NCBI RefSeq assembly: GCF_000058485.1
Contig: NC_008278.1
Coordinates: 3,218,962-3,282,961, forward strand
From: Frankia alni ACN14a
GTDB taxonomy: Bacteria > Actinomycetota > Actinomycetes > Frankiales > Frankiaceae
DNA: 64,000 bases
Reading direction: 5' to 3'
A program made the position numbers and the translations under genes. Below, piece after piece: positions 42,901 through 51,840 of this stretch (position 1 is its first letter; each line of letters begins with the position of its first letter). The notes under the pieces are model-generated. The model was not told the DNA's origin and made no database searches. It saw only the letters and a list, made by a program, of their open reading frames with translations.

Positions 42901-45900
42901 CGGGCGCGGCGCGGGCTGCCATTCCAGCCGGTACAGCCAGTCGTCCGCGACACGGTTCGGGCCGGCCGGGCCGGGCTGCGTTGCGGCCTCGGGCCGGACG
43001 TCCCGGTACAGGTACCGCAGACCCTCGATGCGCGCCACCGGCGTCCCGTCGGACGCCAGCAGATCCGCCTCGCCCTGCAACACGCCGACATCGGCGCGTT
43101 CCAGCCGCCCGTGACAGTAGCGTGCCGTCGCCGGATCCCCCAGGAGGCGGATCTCGGCGATCCCGGCGGGCAGGATCAGGCCCTCGACGCCGCCGTCGAG
43201 GACGGCGGGCAGGCAGGCCAGCAGCGCCTGCGCACAGGCGTCGAGGAGCACGGGGTGCACGCAGAGGGCGTGCGGGGTGGCGGTCGCGACGGGGGGCAGT
43301 GCCAGGGCCGACCAGACGCTGCGACCGTCGGCGGACAGGTGCAGACCGGTCAGGGCGGCGAAGGCCGGGCCGTGGTCGATCCCCCGAGCCAGCAGGTCGT
43401 CGTGGAGCCGGCGGACGTCGACCGGGCGGGAATGCGCCGCGGCGCGAGCGGCGAGGGAGCCGCCGGCAGGCGCCCACGGGCCGGTGGCAGGCGCCCGCGG
43501 GCCGGTGGTGGTGTCGTCGCGGCCGGGGGCGTCGGACGCGCGGGCCGGCTCGGGGGTCCGGTGCAGGGTCGCGACGCTGTGCCGGACCCAGTCGTCCTGC
43601 CCGCTCGTCCCGTCACCACGGCTGAAGATCTCACAGCGGGCCTGGTCCGAGCCCTGCGGCGTGACGGTGACCGTGAGAGCGGTGTGGGCGTCGAGGACGA
43701 GGAGATCCTCGAAGGCGATGTCGGTGACGCGCAGGTGTTGCGGCCCGGCGGCGAACGTGTGGCCGGCGGCGGTGAGCGCCAGCGCGCTGTAGGCGGCGCC
43801 TGGCAGGACCGCCCGGCCGTTGACGCGGTGGTCGGCGAGCCAGGGGACGGCCGAGGTCCCGACGTCGGCGTGCCAGAGGTGGCGCACCTGCCCGCCTGGA
43901 ATCTCGGTGTGCGTTCCCGGCAGTGGCAGGCTCCCCGGCCGCGGCTGCCCGTCGGCCGTGGCGTCGGCCGTGGCGGTGTCCGCGGCGGACTCGGCCACCC
44001 AGTGGCGTCGGCGATCGAGGGTGAGCGGGGGGAGGTCGACGAGGGCGCCCGTCGGGTAGAGGGCGCTCCAGTCGACCGGGACGCCGACGCAGTGGGCGGC
44101 GGCGAGCTGCGTGCGGAAAACCTGCTGGCCGTCCTCGTCACGGCGCAGGGTGGGCAGGACGACGGGTTCGCGGCGGCTGTCGGCGAGCGTGTCGGTGATC
44201 GAGCGCGTCACCACCGGCTGCGGGGAGACCTCGATGAAGACCCGATGGCCGTCGGCGGCGGCCGCCCGCACCGCGGCGGCGAACCGGACGGGCCGGCGCA
44301 GGTTCGCCGCCCAGTAGTCGGCGTCGAACGCGGGAACGGCCCCGGGCTGCTCGGCGACGGTGGAGTAGAAGCGGATCCGGGGCGACACCGGTTCGAGCGG
44401 CGCGAGCTCGCGGGTGAGGTCGGGAAGCAGAGCGTCGACCTGCGGGCAGTGGGAGGCCACGTCGACGGCGATGCGATGGGTGGGGATCCCGCGTTCCGCC
44501 CAGCGGGCGACGAGCTCGTCGATCCGCTCGACGGCCCCGGCGACGACGGTGGAACCCGGCGCGGCCAGCACGGCGATCGACACCTCGCCGCCGCCCGTCG
44601 CCGCCAGTTCGGCGTCGACCTTGTCGGGGTCGAGGGCGACGGTGGCCATCGCGCCGGCACCGGCGATGCGGGTGAGCAGGCGGGAGCGTCGGCAGATGAC
44701 CCGGGCGCCGTCGGCGGGGGTGAGAGCGCCCGCGACGACGGCGGCGGCGACCTCGCCCATCGAGTGGCCGATCACGCCGGCCGGGGTGACGCCGTGGGAT
44801 CGCCACAGCGCCGCCAGGCCGAGCTGTAGCGCGAACAGCGCCGGCTGCACCCGGGCGCAGCCCGTCACCGCTTCGCCTGAGCGCAGCGCGTCGAGGACCG
44901 AGAACCCGGCCTCGGCGGCGATCAACGGCTCCACCTCGGCGATCGCGGCGGCGAACGCGGGCTCCGTGTCGAGCAGGTCACGGCCCATCCCGGCCCACTG
45001 CGAGCCCTGTCCGGAGAACACCCAGACGGTGTCCCGGCGGACCCCCGCCGGCGTGGTGCCGGTGACGGCGTTCGGGGTGAAACGGCCGGCCGCGACGGCG
45101 CGCAGGTCGCGGACCAGCGCGTCGCGGGAGGCCGTGACGATGCCGAGGCGGCCGCGGCCGGCGGTGCGGCGGCGGGCGAGGGTGTAGGCGACGTCGGGCA
45201 GGGCCGCGTTGCGCCCGGCTCCCTCCAGCCAGTCGGCGAGGCGGGTGGCGGCGGCGGGTAGCACCGCGGCCGATCCGGCCGGGACCACGACCACGTCGGG
45301 TCCCCGGTCCTCGGGCACGCCGGTCGTCGCCCGAACATCGGTCGTCGCCCGGACATCGGTCGTCGCCGGATCATCGGTTGCCCGCGGAACAGCGGTCCTC
45401 GCCGGATCGTCGGGGGCCTGCGCGAGCACGACGTGGGCGTTGGTGCCGGAGAACCCGAAGGACGACACGGCCGCGAGCCGGGTGGCCGCCCGGCCGGGCC
45501 AGGGCACGAGGTCGGTGGGCACGAAGAACCGCGAGTCGGCCGCGGCGATCGCCGGATTCCACTCCTGGAAGTGCAGGTTCGGCGGAATCTGACCGTGCTG
45601 CAGGCACAGCACCGCCTTCATCAGCCCGGTCACGCCGGCGGCCGGTTCGAGGTGGCCCACGTTCGTCTTCACCGAGCCCAGGGCGCAGGGGTCCGCGCCG
45701 GAGCCGTACACGCGGTCGAGCGCGGCGAACTCGATCGGATCCCCCACCGGGGTCCCGGTGCCGTGCGCCTCGACCAGCCCGACCTGCGCCGGGTCGACCC
45801 CGGCACCGCGCAGGGCGGCGAGGGCGACGTCGTGCTGGGCGATCTGCGACGGCACGGTCAACCCGTCGGTCCGGCCGTCCTGGTTGACCGCCGAGCCGCG

Positions 45901-46800
45901 GATCACCGCGAGGATCCGGTCGCCGTCGCGCCGGGCGTCCGCGAGCCGCCTGAGCACGACGACGCCGGCGCCCTCCCCGCGGACGAAGCCGTCGGCGGCC
46001 GCGTCGAACGCGTGGCAGCGGCCGGTGGGGGAGAGCATGCCCATGCGGACGAAGGACTTCGTCACCCGCGGCCACAGCATCAGCGTGACGCCGCCGGCCA
46101 GCGCCACGCTGCACTCACCCGCCCGCAGGCTCTGGCTGGCCAGGTGCACGGCGACCAGGGACGACGAGCAGGCGGTGTCGACCGTGAGGCAGGGGCCGTG
46201 CAGCCCCAGCAGGTAGGAGATCCGCCCGCCGGCGACGCACACCCCGTTGGTGAGCACGGAGCCCTCCAGCTCCTCGGGGCGTCCGGCGAGCCGCTCCATG
46301 TAGTCGGTGTAGCTCAGCCCGGTGAAGACGCCCGTGCTCGTGTCGGCCAGCCGCTCCGGGGGCATCCCGGCGTGGTCCAACGCCTCCCAGGCGACCTCCA
46401 GCAGCAGGCGGTGCTGGGGATCGAGCACGTCCGCCTCCCGGGACGACACCCCGAAGAAGTCCGCGTCGAAGCCGGCCACGTCGTCGAGGTAGCCGCCCCA
46501 GTTCGGCACGCTCCTGCCCGCGGCCGCCAGGACGGGGTCGAGCCACGCCCCCTCGTCCCACCGGCCGGCGGGCGGTGCGGCGACGGCGTCGCGGCCCTCG
46601 GCCAACAGGTCCCACAGGGCCGCGGGGGAGTCCGCGCCACCCGGCAGCCGGCACCCCATGCCCACGATGGCGATGTCCTCCCGGTCCGCGTCGGGATCCG
46701 CGTCGGGATCCACGCCGGGATCCACGCCGGGAGCCGCGCCGGTGCCCCGGGCGGGGGCGACGGTTCTGCCGCCGTGATCGGCCTGGTCGTGTGCGCTCAT
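39913..46800 (-). CDS. Fully reducing type I polyketide synthase (KS-AT-DH-ER-KR-ACP)
   Basis: 2,295 residues from ATG 46800 (GGAGGAACCG upstream; the frame is open to 46914). KS ~40-465 with DTACSSS (~211), HGTGT and KTNVGH all intact. AT ~590-890: GHSMGE (~677) and VASH (~779); the latter is nearer to the YASH of methylmalonyl-specific ATs than to malonyl HAFH. DH ~960-1250: H-x3-G-x4-P at ~988. A structural pseudo-KR region (~1290-1550) has a D-G-T repeat linker. ER ~1560-1870: NADPH loop HAGTGGTG (~1703). KR ~1895-2090: GGLRGVG and the Ser/Tyr/Asn site. ACP with GFDSL (~2232). No thioesterase. The domain set and order match mycobacterial Mas-like iterative synthases, so a reduced, perhaps methyl-branched chain is likely. 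It lies 175 bp downstream of the KS-like gene. Confidence 0.95.
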   Translation of the reverse strand: MSAHDQADHGGRTVAPARGTGAAPGVDPGVDPDADPDADREDIAIVGMGCRLPGGADSPAALWDLLAEGRDAVAAPPAGRWDEGAWLDPVLAAAGRSVPNWGGYLDDVAGFDADFFGVSSREADVLDPQHRLLLEVAWEALDHAGMPPERLADTSTGVFTGLSYTDYMERLAGRPEELEGSVLTNGVCVAGGRISYLLGLHGPCLTVDTACSSSLVAVHLASQSLRAGECSVALAGGVTLMLWPRVTKSFVRMGMLSPTGRCHAFDAAADGFVRGEGAGVVVLRRLADARRDGDRILAVIRGSAVNQDGRTDGLTVPSQIAQHDVALAALRGAGVDPAQVGLVEAHGTGTPVGDPIEFAALDRVYGSGADPCALGSVKTNVGHLEPAAGVTGLMKAVLCLQHGQIPPNLHFQEWNPAIAAADSRFFVPTDLVPWPGRAATRLAAVSSFGFSGTNAHVVLAQAPDDPARTAVPRATDDPATTDVRATTDVRATTGVPEDRGPDVVVVPAGSAAVLPAAATRLADWLEGAGRNAALPDVAYTLARRRTAGRGRLGIVTASRDALVRDLRAVAAGRFTPNAVTGTTPAGVRRDTVWVFSGQGSQWAGMGRDLLDTEPAFAAAIAEVEPLIAAEAGFSVLDALRSGEAVTGCARVQPALFALQLGLAALWRSHGVTPAGVIGHSMGEVAAAVVAGALTPADGARVICRRSRLLTRIAGAGAMATVALDPDKVDAELAATGGGEVSIAVLAAPGSTVVAGAVERIDELVARWAERGIPTHRIAVDVASHCPQVDALLPDLTRELAPLEPVSPRIRFYSTVAEQPGAVPAFDADYWAANLRRPVRFAAAVRAAAADGHRVFIEVSPQPVVTRSITDTLADSRREPVVLPTLRRDEDGQQVFRTQLAAAHCVGVPVDWSALYPTGALVDLPPLTLDRRRHWVAESAADTATADATADGQPRPGSLPLPGTHTEIPGGQVRHLWHADVGTSAVPWLADHRVNGRAVLPGAAYSALALTAAGHTFAAGPQHLRVTDIAFEDLLVLDAHTALTVTVTPQGSDQARCEIFSRGDGTSGQDDWVRHSVATLHRTPEPARASDAPGRDDTTTGPRAPATGPWAPAGGSLAARAAAHSRPVDVRRLHDDLLARGIDHGPAFAALTGLHLSADGRSVWSALALPPVATATPHALCVHPVLLDACAQALLACLPAVLDGGVEGLILPAGIAEIRLLGDPATARYCHGRLERADVGVLQGEADLLASDGTPVARIEGLRYLYRDVRPEAATQPGPAGPNRVADDWLYRLEWQPAPRPVPADGERAAPARWLVLGDAGGAQAWAEALRAAGAQARADLLPGPQGSDAAWSRAFADACEGADRPDRILVAFDAPPFDGTPVDGTPVDGTPLDGTALDGTASDGTAEQAGAAAPPIAARRRTRQLLGVVQALAGLSGPPPRLVTLTRGAQTLAAGSAPGLAAGGVRGLLRVLALEHPELRTVHIDADPGSTDDAGSTDDAGSMDDAAGIVDELLAAGSDEEVALRARVRFVARIVPAPPTPAERRAAGRVELEFGRDGLALLAPSSGSLDELEPVAAPRRTPGPGQVEVQVRAAGMNFRDVLIALGALPHGPIGFECAGVVTAVGPGVTSPSPGQEVLALDLTGGGAFGTFLTTGAEFTMPVPAGVDPVRAAGMPIAFLTAWYALHDLAGLRAGERVLVHAGTGGTGLAAIAVARMLGAEVLATAGSPEKRAYLRGMGIDHVMDSRGLDFAEQTRAATGGRGVDVVLNSLSGEAIRAGLDCLAPFGRFVELGLRDILADNPLGLLPFRNSITLASVNIIDLCRNRPDRVAEILREVSAAFDAGRLTSPPVTTYPLAQAAEAFRFMAGARHIGKVVLTVPAEGRTTAALPGGVRPPVRADGSYIITGGLRGVGLETAAWLASRGAGRLVLNGRSAPTSQVEQRLARLAAAGTDVQVVLGDAAETQTADRLVAAAVADGLALRGVVHSAMVLADAAITGITGEQVDRVWRPKAEAAWRLHEATADRQLDWFVLYSSMSSLLGNPGQGAYAAANSWLDSFADWRSEQGLATTAINWGPWGEVGAATDFAGRGYDTISTAQGLHALETILLHRRRHAAVLPGAPATWIPAAARDGSLFQGLVRAEADTDAPQSHGREADARQADGDARQPDGQAQHGGRPGGNGDAHADDTPDVIAAIREAAPGLARRETFESYLADHLRAVLRLGSSSIDPDTPLRSLGFDSLLALELRSRLEPALGITLPGNFVWKYATLAALADGLAQRADLPLDATEGDRVQVGR

Positions 46801-46975
46801 CGGTTCCTCCGCTGGGTGCCTGCGCGAGCCCGTCGCAGCGGGGCGGGGCAGGGCGTCGTAGGGGCTGGGGCTCGTCTGGGCTGGTCGTCCTGAGGCGGTG
46901 GACGCCGCGGTCATGCCGCGGTCATGCCGCGGTGATGCCGCAGTGAGACCGCCGGGAGGCCGCAGCGGTGTCCGC

Positions 46976-48310
46976 TCAGTGGGCGTCGGCCGCGGCGAGC
47001 AGGAGCACGCTCTTCGTCCCGCCGATCTGGTAGGTGAAGCTGAGCGCGTGGTCGAAGTCGAGCGGGCGGGGAGTCGTCCCGACGATGGGATCGAAGGTGA
47101 GGAAGTCGGCCGGCTGCTCGCAGTTCGCGGTGGGGCACACCGCGCCCTTCTCCATCATCAGCAGGGTCAGGGCCGCGCCGAGGGCACCGGACTGGGCGCC
47201 GCTGTGCCCGAAGCAGGCCTCCTGCGAGCTGAGCAGTACCGCCGGCACGGCGGGCCCGTACAGTTCACGGACCGCGTTCGCCTCCGTGGTCGTCACGTTC
47301 AGGTCGCCGTCGCTGCCCCCGTTGATGTAGGGGATCCGGTCGACGCCGACCCGGTCGCCCAGGCAGCGTCGCACCGCGGAGACCAGGGCGGCGCCGGAGT
47401 CGTCCAGCGACAGCGGGCTCGCCAGGCCGTCGCGGGTGGTGGCCTGGGCCAGGATCTGCCCGTAGATGTGCGCACCGCGGGCCTCGGCGTGCCGGCGGCT
47501 CTCCAGCACCACCGTCACCGAGCCCTCGCCGAAGTTCACGCAGTCCGCGCGGGTGTCGTACGGGCGCATCGGGCGGTCCATCGACGGCAGGGTCTGCGGC
47601 ATCGTGGTCGCCTCCGGCGCGGCGCCGCGCTGCGCGGCGAACAGCAGCCGCTGCGCGTTGCGCATGATGTCCATGTTGAACGCGTCGACGCCGGTGACGA
47701 TCGCGACCTCCACCTCACCGGCGGCGATCATGCGCAGGGCGTTGCCGAGCTGGACGGTCGACGACGAGCAGCCGCACGACACGGTGAAGCTCGGTCCGGT
47801 GGACCGGGCGAGGGACGCCTGCAGCAGCGCGACGTCGTAGGAGGTGATGCCGAGCTGCGCCCGGATGAACAGCGCCGTCGCCTCGTCGGCGGGGAGCTCC
47901 TCCGGATTCGCCTCGCGCAGGGCTAGATAGGGGTCGACGTTGTCGTCGAGGCCGCCGCGTCCGGTCAGGATCGCGGCGTCGGTGAGATCCCCCGCCCGGA
48001 AGTCCAGCTTTCCGTCCGCACAGGCCTCGACGAACGACACCAGCCCGAAACGGTGGGACGAGGTGAACTGGCGCGAGTACAGGGCGGGAAACTCGGGCAG
48101 TCGCGTTTCGAACGCGTCCGCCGTCAGCTTCACCCGGCCGTGGTAAATGCCGTCGCTGACCAGACAGGACCGTCCGTGTGCGGCGATGTCCCATACCTGT
48201 TCTGCGGTGAAAACGGGGTCGTCGCCACCGGGCAGGCAGAATCCCATTCCGGTCACCAGCACGTCCCGCGCGTCAGGTCCCGAGGTGTGCGCAGCTGATC
48301 CGATCATCAT
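46976..48310 (-). CDS. Ketosynthase-like protein with incomplete catalytic residues
   Basis: 444 residues from ATG 48310; the frame is open to TTG 48319, and GTG 48316 and ATG 48307 are also possible. Thiolase fold of the FabF/KS type throughout: DVLVTGMGFCLPGG, nucleophile region VSCGCSSSTVQLG, FGEGSVTVVLE, GHSGAQSGALGA, TYQIGGTKS. Against FabF, the Cys and the His of the GH motif are present. The HGT(S/G)T His is Gly (YINGGSDGD), and the Lys before GH is Glu (SQEACFGH). It is therefore unlikely to decarboxylate an extender unit. It may load a starter, transfer an acyl group, or partner another KS. It is followed on the same strand by the PKS and preceded by a CitAB-type two-component system. 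Confidence 0.85.
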   Translation of the reverse strand: MMIGSAAHTSGPDARDVLVTGMGFCLPGGDDPVFTAEQVWDIAAHGRSCLVSDGIYHGRVKLTADAFETRLPEFPALYSRQFTSSHRFGLVSFVEACADGKLDFRAGDLTDAAILTGRGGLDDNVDPYLALREANPEELPADEATALFIRAQLGITSYDVALLQASLARSTGPSFTVSCGCSSSTVQLGNALRMIAAGEVEVAIVTGVDAFNMDIMRNAQRLLFAAQRGAAPEATTMPQTLPSMDRPMRPYDTRADCVNFGEGSVTVVLESRRHAEARGAHIYGQILAQATTRDGLASPLSLDDSGAALVSAVRRCLGDRVGVDRIPYINGGSDGDLNVTTTEANAVRELYGPAVPAVLLSSQEACFGHSGAQSGALGAALTLLMMEKGAVCPTANCEQPADFLTFDPIVGTTPRPLDFDHALSFTYQIGGTKSVLLLAAADAH

Positions 48311-48430
48311 GGTCACCAATCCGTGGTCTCGACACCGTCCTGGCCACGATTGCCCGCTGAAGGTGACATGTCGTTATTTCGGTCGTATTGGTCCTCGGTG
48401 GCCGGTTCGGACTCCGGGTTATCCCCCAGC

Positions 48431-49129
48431 TCAGGCTCCGCTCCAGCGGTACAGGTGTCCCGGGCGTCCCGACCGGCCGTAGCGCTGCGTCCTGGTGGCC
48501 AGCCGCTGTCCGGTCAGGCGCTCCAGGTAGCGGCGGGCGGTCACCCTGGCCATGCCGAGTTCCTCGGCGACGTCGTCCGCGGAGACGGGGTTCTGCGCGG
48601 CCCGCAGGCAGGCGACGACCGCGTCGAGGGTCGCGGTGGACAGGCCCTTGGGCTGGTGGGCGGACCGGGCGGTGTCGGGCCGCAGCACGGCGAGGGCGGA
48701 GTCCACCTCGTGCTGGCCGACCGGTCCGGCGGGGTCGGCCGTGGTCTGCCGGTGAAACGCCGCGTACCGCTCCAGGCGTTGCCGGAAGGCGGCGAAGCTG
48801 AACGGCTTGACCAGGTACTGCACGACCCCGTAGGACACCGCCGCGCGTACCGTCGCCAGGTCCCGGGCCGAGGTGACGGCGATGATGTCGGCGGTGGCGC
48901 CGTGCGCACGCAGGGCACGGCAGACCTCCAGGCCGCTCATCCCGGGCAGGTAGAAGTCGAGGAGCAGCAGATCGGGCCGGTCGGCGAGGGCCACCCGCAA
49001 CGCCTCCGTCCCGCTGCGGGCGACGCCGCACACGGTGAACCCCGGCACCCGCTCGACGTAGAGCCGGTGGGCGTCGGCCAGCAGCGGGTCGTCCTCGACG
49101 ATCAGGGTGCGGATCGGCTCGTCCACCAC
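48431..49129 (-). CDS. CitB/DcuR-type response regulator
   Basis: 232 residues from GTG 49129, which follows the kinase stop by 4 bp with GGAGC upstream. Receiver: VEDDPLLADAH, phospho-acceptor Asp in LLLLDFYLPGMSG, VTSARD, VQYLVKPF. The C-terminal winged helix-turn-helix (VSADDVAEELGMARVTARRYLERL) is characteristic of the CitB/DcuR group. It is the partner of the 49134-50942 kinase. Targets may include the KS/PKS genes downstream or the solute-binding protein gene at 52080. Confidence 0.92.
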   Translation of the reverse strand: MVDEPIRTLIVEDDPLLADAHRLYVERVPGFTVCGVARSGTEALRVALADRPDLLLLDFYLPGMSGLEVCRALRAHGATADIIAVTSARDLATVRAAVSYGVVQYLVKPFSFAAFRQRLERYAAFHRQTTADPAGPVGQHEVDSALAVLRPDTARSAHQPKGLSTATLDAVVACLRAAQNPVSADDVAEELGMARVTARRYLERLTGQRLATRTQRYGRSGRPGHLYRWSGA

Positions 49130-49133
49130 GCCG

Positions 49134-50942
49134 TCACGCTCCCCGCCCCGGGCGGGTGGCGGGTCGCGCCGGCAGGCGCACGGTGAACACTGTCTCCCCG
49201 TCGCGCTCCACGGTCCTGCCGTCGCGCTCCACGGTCTCGCCGTCGTGCTCCACGGTCTTGCCATCGCGCTCCGCGGTCTCGCGGTCCCGCTTCACGGTCA
49301 CGCTGCCGGCGTAGCGGCGGACCACCTGTCGCACGAGTGCGAGCCCGATCCCGCGGCCCGGCACCGGTCCCGCCGGGTCGGCCTTGGTCGTCCAGCCGAG
49401 CCGGAACGCGTCGTCTATCCGGTCGGGCGCCAGCCCCGGACCGGTGTCGGCGACCCGCACCACGCACGCCTCCCGGTCGGCCTGCACGGCGACGGTGACC
49501 CGCCGTGGCCGCCGGGCGGCCTGCCCGGCGGGGTCTGCGGCCAGCGCCGCGTCCACGGCGTTGTCGATCAGATTGCCGACGAGGGTGACGAGGTCGGCGG
49601 CGTCGATACCGAAGGACTCGAACCGGGTGTCCTCGGTGACGACGAGCTCCACGCCCCGCTCGTGGGCCTGCGCCACCTTGCCGAGCAGCAGCGCGGCGAG
49701 AACCGGCTCGTCGACGGCGGACAGGAGCTGGTCGGTGAGTCGCTGTGCGCCCGCGAGCCCGTCGGTGGCGAAGCTGACGGCCTGGGCGTAGCGCTGAAGC
49801 TGCACGAGGGTGACGACGGTGTGCATCCGGTTCGCGGCCTCATGCGCCTGGGCGCGCAGGGCGGCGGCGAACCCGCGGACCGCATCGAGTTCGCCGGTCA
49901 GCGCCCGCAGCTCGGTGGTGTCGCGCAAGGTCACGACGCAGCCGGTGGCTCGGTCGTGATGCTCGGTCGGCCGCTGGTTCACGGCGACCAGCCGGTCGCC
50001 GACGGGGAGCACGGCGTCGTCGACCAGGCGACCGGAACCGAACAGCCCGGCGACGGCCGGGTCCAGGCCGACCTCGTCGACCGAGCGCCCCTCGCCGCCG
50101 GCGGGCAGTCCCAGCAGGCGCCGGGCCTCGTCGTTGGCCAGCAGCAGGTGCCGGGAGCCGTCGATGATGAGCACGCCCTCCCGCACCGCGTGCAGCACGG
50201 TGTCATGGTGCTCGTACATGCGGGCGAGGTCCGCCGAGCCGAGGCCGTGGGTCTGCCGACGGACCCGCCTGCTCAGCAGCACCGCTCCACTCAGGGTCAG
50301 CACGACCACGGCGAAGCTGGCGCTGCCGACGACGACGAGCTGGCGGGTCACCGACTCGTCGATCGCCCGCAGGGTGATCCCGGCGGCGACCAGCCCGCGG
50401 ACGGAACCGTCCGCGCCGAGCACCGGTACGACGGCCCGCACCGAGGGGCCGAGCGTGCCGGTGAAGGTCTCGGTCAACGCGTGCCCCCGCAGGGCCGGCT
50501 CGGTGTGGCCGATGAAGTGCTTCCCGATGAGTGCCGGATTGGGATGGGTGTAGCGCAGGCCCTGCACATTCATGACCACCAGGAAGTCGACGCCGCTACG
50601 CCGCCGGACCCGCTCCGCGATCGGTTGCAGCTCGGCGCTCGGATCGGGTGCGGCCAGTGCCGCCTCGACCCCGGGTGCCTCGGCGAAGGTCTCGGCCACG
50701 GCCAGGACGCGGTCGGTCGTGCTGCGGCTCGCCGCATGCCGGGCGATGAGGACCAGTGCCGTGCCCGCCGCGGCCGCCACGACCACCACCACGACCACCT
50801 GGAGGATCAACACCTGTCCGGCGATGCTTCGCCGTCCGAGCACCGCCGAAAGGGACCGGCTCGTCGGCGGGGGATTTCTGGCCGGTGAGCCGTCGCGGCT
50901 CCGGACGGCGTCGGGGCGGGGGCTTTCCACGGGGTGCGTCAT
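49134..50942 (-). CDS. CitA/DcuS-type sensor histidine kinase
   Basis: 602 residues from ATG 50942; TTG 50951 is the outermost start. Helix 1 (VLILQVVVVVVVAAAAGTAL), a periplasmic single-Cache sensor domain (~70-195; GVDFLVVMNVQGLRYTHPNP and IGKHFIGH are typical of citrate/dicarboxylate sensors), helix 2 (~205-225), a PAS domain (~240-340), then LRAQAHEAANRMHTV with the phospho-acceptor His, and HATPase_c (GNLIDNAVDAAL, DTGPGL, GRGIGLALV). A 21-bp x 5 repeat (ERDGETV) is inserted just before the last strand. The ligand is probably a small carboxylate, judging by family only. Confidence 0.92.
   Translation of the reverse strand: MTHPVESPRPDAVRSRDGSPARNPPPTSRSLSAVLGRRSIAGQVLILQVVVVVVVAAAAGTALVLIARHAASRSTTDRVLAVAETFAEAPGVEAALAAPDPSAELQPIAERVRRRSGVDFLVVMNVQGLRYTHPNPALIGKHFIGHTEPALRGHALTETFTGTLGPSVRAVVPVLGADGSVRGLVAAGITLRAIDESVTRQLVVVGSASFAVVVLTLSGAVLLSRRVRRQTHGLGSADLARMYEHHDTVLHAVREGVLIIDGSRHLLLANDEARRLLGLPAGGEGRSVDEVGLDPAVAGLFGSGRLVDDAVLPVGDRLVAVNQRPTEHHDRATGCVVTLRDTTELRALTGELDAVRGFAAALRAQAHEAANRMHTVVTLVQLQRYAQAVSFATDGLAGAQRLTDQLLSAVDEPVLAALLLGKVAQAHERGVELVVTEDTRFESFGIDAADLVTLVGNLIDNAVDAALAADPAGQAARRPRRVTVAVQADREACVVRVADTGPGLAPDRIDDAFRLGWTTKADPAGPVPGRGIGLALVRQVVRRYAGSVTVKRDRETAERDGKTVEHDGETVERDGRTVERDGETVFTVRLPARPATRPGRGA
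49193..49297 (-). repeat. 21-bp x 5 tandem repeat near the end of the CitA-type kinase gene
   Basis: Five imperfect units (starts 49193, 49214, 49235, 49256, 49277) encode the heptad T-V-E-R-D-G-E and lie inside the ATPase domain, between the G2 region and the final beta-strand FTVRLPA. Confidence 0.9.
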
Positions 50943-51070
50943 CTGCCGCAAACCTCGGCCGCCACCCCCAGACCAGCGGCTCCGCTCACGCGAACCTGCC
51001 CTCGGAACACCGCTGCCGCGGTCTGCCGGCTGCGGGAGAAAGACGCCCCCCCGGCGCCGGAAGAAGAGCG

Positions 51071-51150
51071 AAGATCTTTCTGTGAACTGCGTTCATGGCT
51101 GCTCACAAGACTCTCGGCAATTCATGTGCCTAGCTAGGCTGATCTTTCTG
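51071..51150. promoter_or_regulatory. Operator-like cluster: two GATCTTTCTG direct repeats and a 12-bp palindrome
   Basis: GATCTTTCTG occurs at 51073-51082 (within the palindrome-bearing AAGATCTT) and again at 51141-51150. The perfect palindrome GCCTAGCTAGGC lies between them at 51128-51139. The cluster is 130-210 bp upstream of the CitA-type kinase start. Repetition and symmetry fit binding sites of a dimeric regulator, perhaps the CitB-type regulator itself. Confidence 0.45.
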
Positions 51151-51381
51151 GCGAGAAGCGATGCTGGTGTCGGCTGACGGTTTCGTCAAGTCTCGTCCGG
51201 TGGCCCTGTCACCTTCGGGTGAAGGCGCGGAGGTGGCCGCGCAGGTCAAAGGTCGAGGCAGGCCGCGTGCGCCCTCGCGCCGCCGAGCGGCGCCTCCCTG
51301 GGTGTGGGCGACGGCCCGGGGGCGCCGTCGGCGTGGTGACCCGGGATCGCGGGTTGCCGTCGCCTGCCCGTCAGCAGCCGC

Positions 51382-51468
51382 CTCGTCTTCCGGGCCCGCT
51401 CGTCTTCCGGGCCCGCTCGCCTTCCGGGGTCCGCTCGTCTTCCGGGCCCGCTCGGCGTTCCGGGCCCG
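51382..51468. repeat. 17-18-bp x 5 tandem repeat (CTCGTCTTCCGGGCCCG)
   Basis: Five units, three perfect and two with substitutions or a 1-bp insertion, in the middle of the intergenic region. The mixed unit length is not a multiple of three, which argues against coding. Confidence 0.9.
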
Positions 51469-51840
51469 CTCCCCGATCACGCCAGAGCGACACGGATCAC
51501 ATCACCACATACAGGTCCAAATCGGTCTCAGATTGCTGCGTCGGGCCGCCTGTCGACCCGATTGGTGTCGGAGCGTCATCGCTTGGCCCCGCGCCCGGCC
51601 CGCGCCCGGCCCTGCGCCCGGCCTGGGCGGGGCGGTGTGGCAGGTCGCCGGCGGGGTGACCCGGGGCGGGTTTCCCACCTCCCGCACTACACATCAACCC
51701 GGGTGGGGAGTGGAGTCCACTCGGCGACCCCGACTCTGGCAACACGTTGGTGATGTCGCTCAGTCGGCGCTCGGCCTGATAGGGATAGCGCGGATGGATC
51801 CGGGGTGCGCCCCGGTCTGATTGGCCTCTGTGTCTTCTCT

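Noticed and set aside
39820..44829. 1,669-codon plus-strand open frame opposite the PKS
   Set aside because: Low-complexity Gly/Arg/Val translation mirroring the PKS, beginning inside a tandem repeat array; a shadow frame.
51130..51480. 116-codon minus-strand frame in the long intergenic region
   Set aside because: Arg/Ala-rich low complexity, overlaps a tandem array whose unit length is not a multiple of three, and no ribosome binding site.
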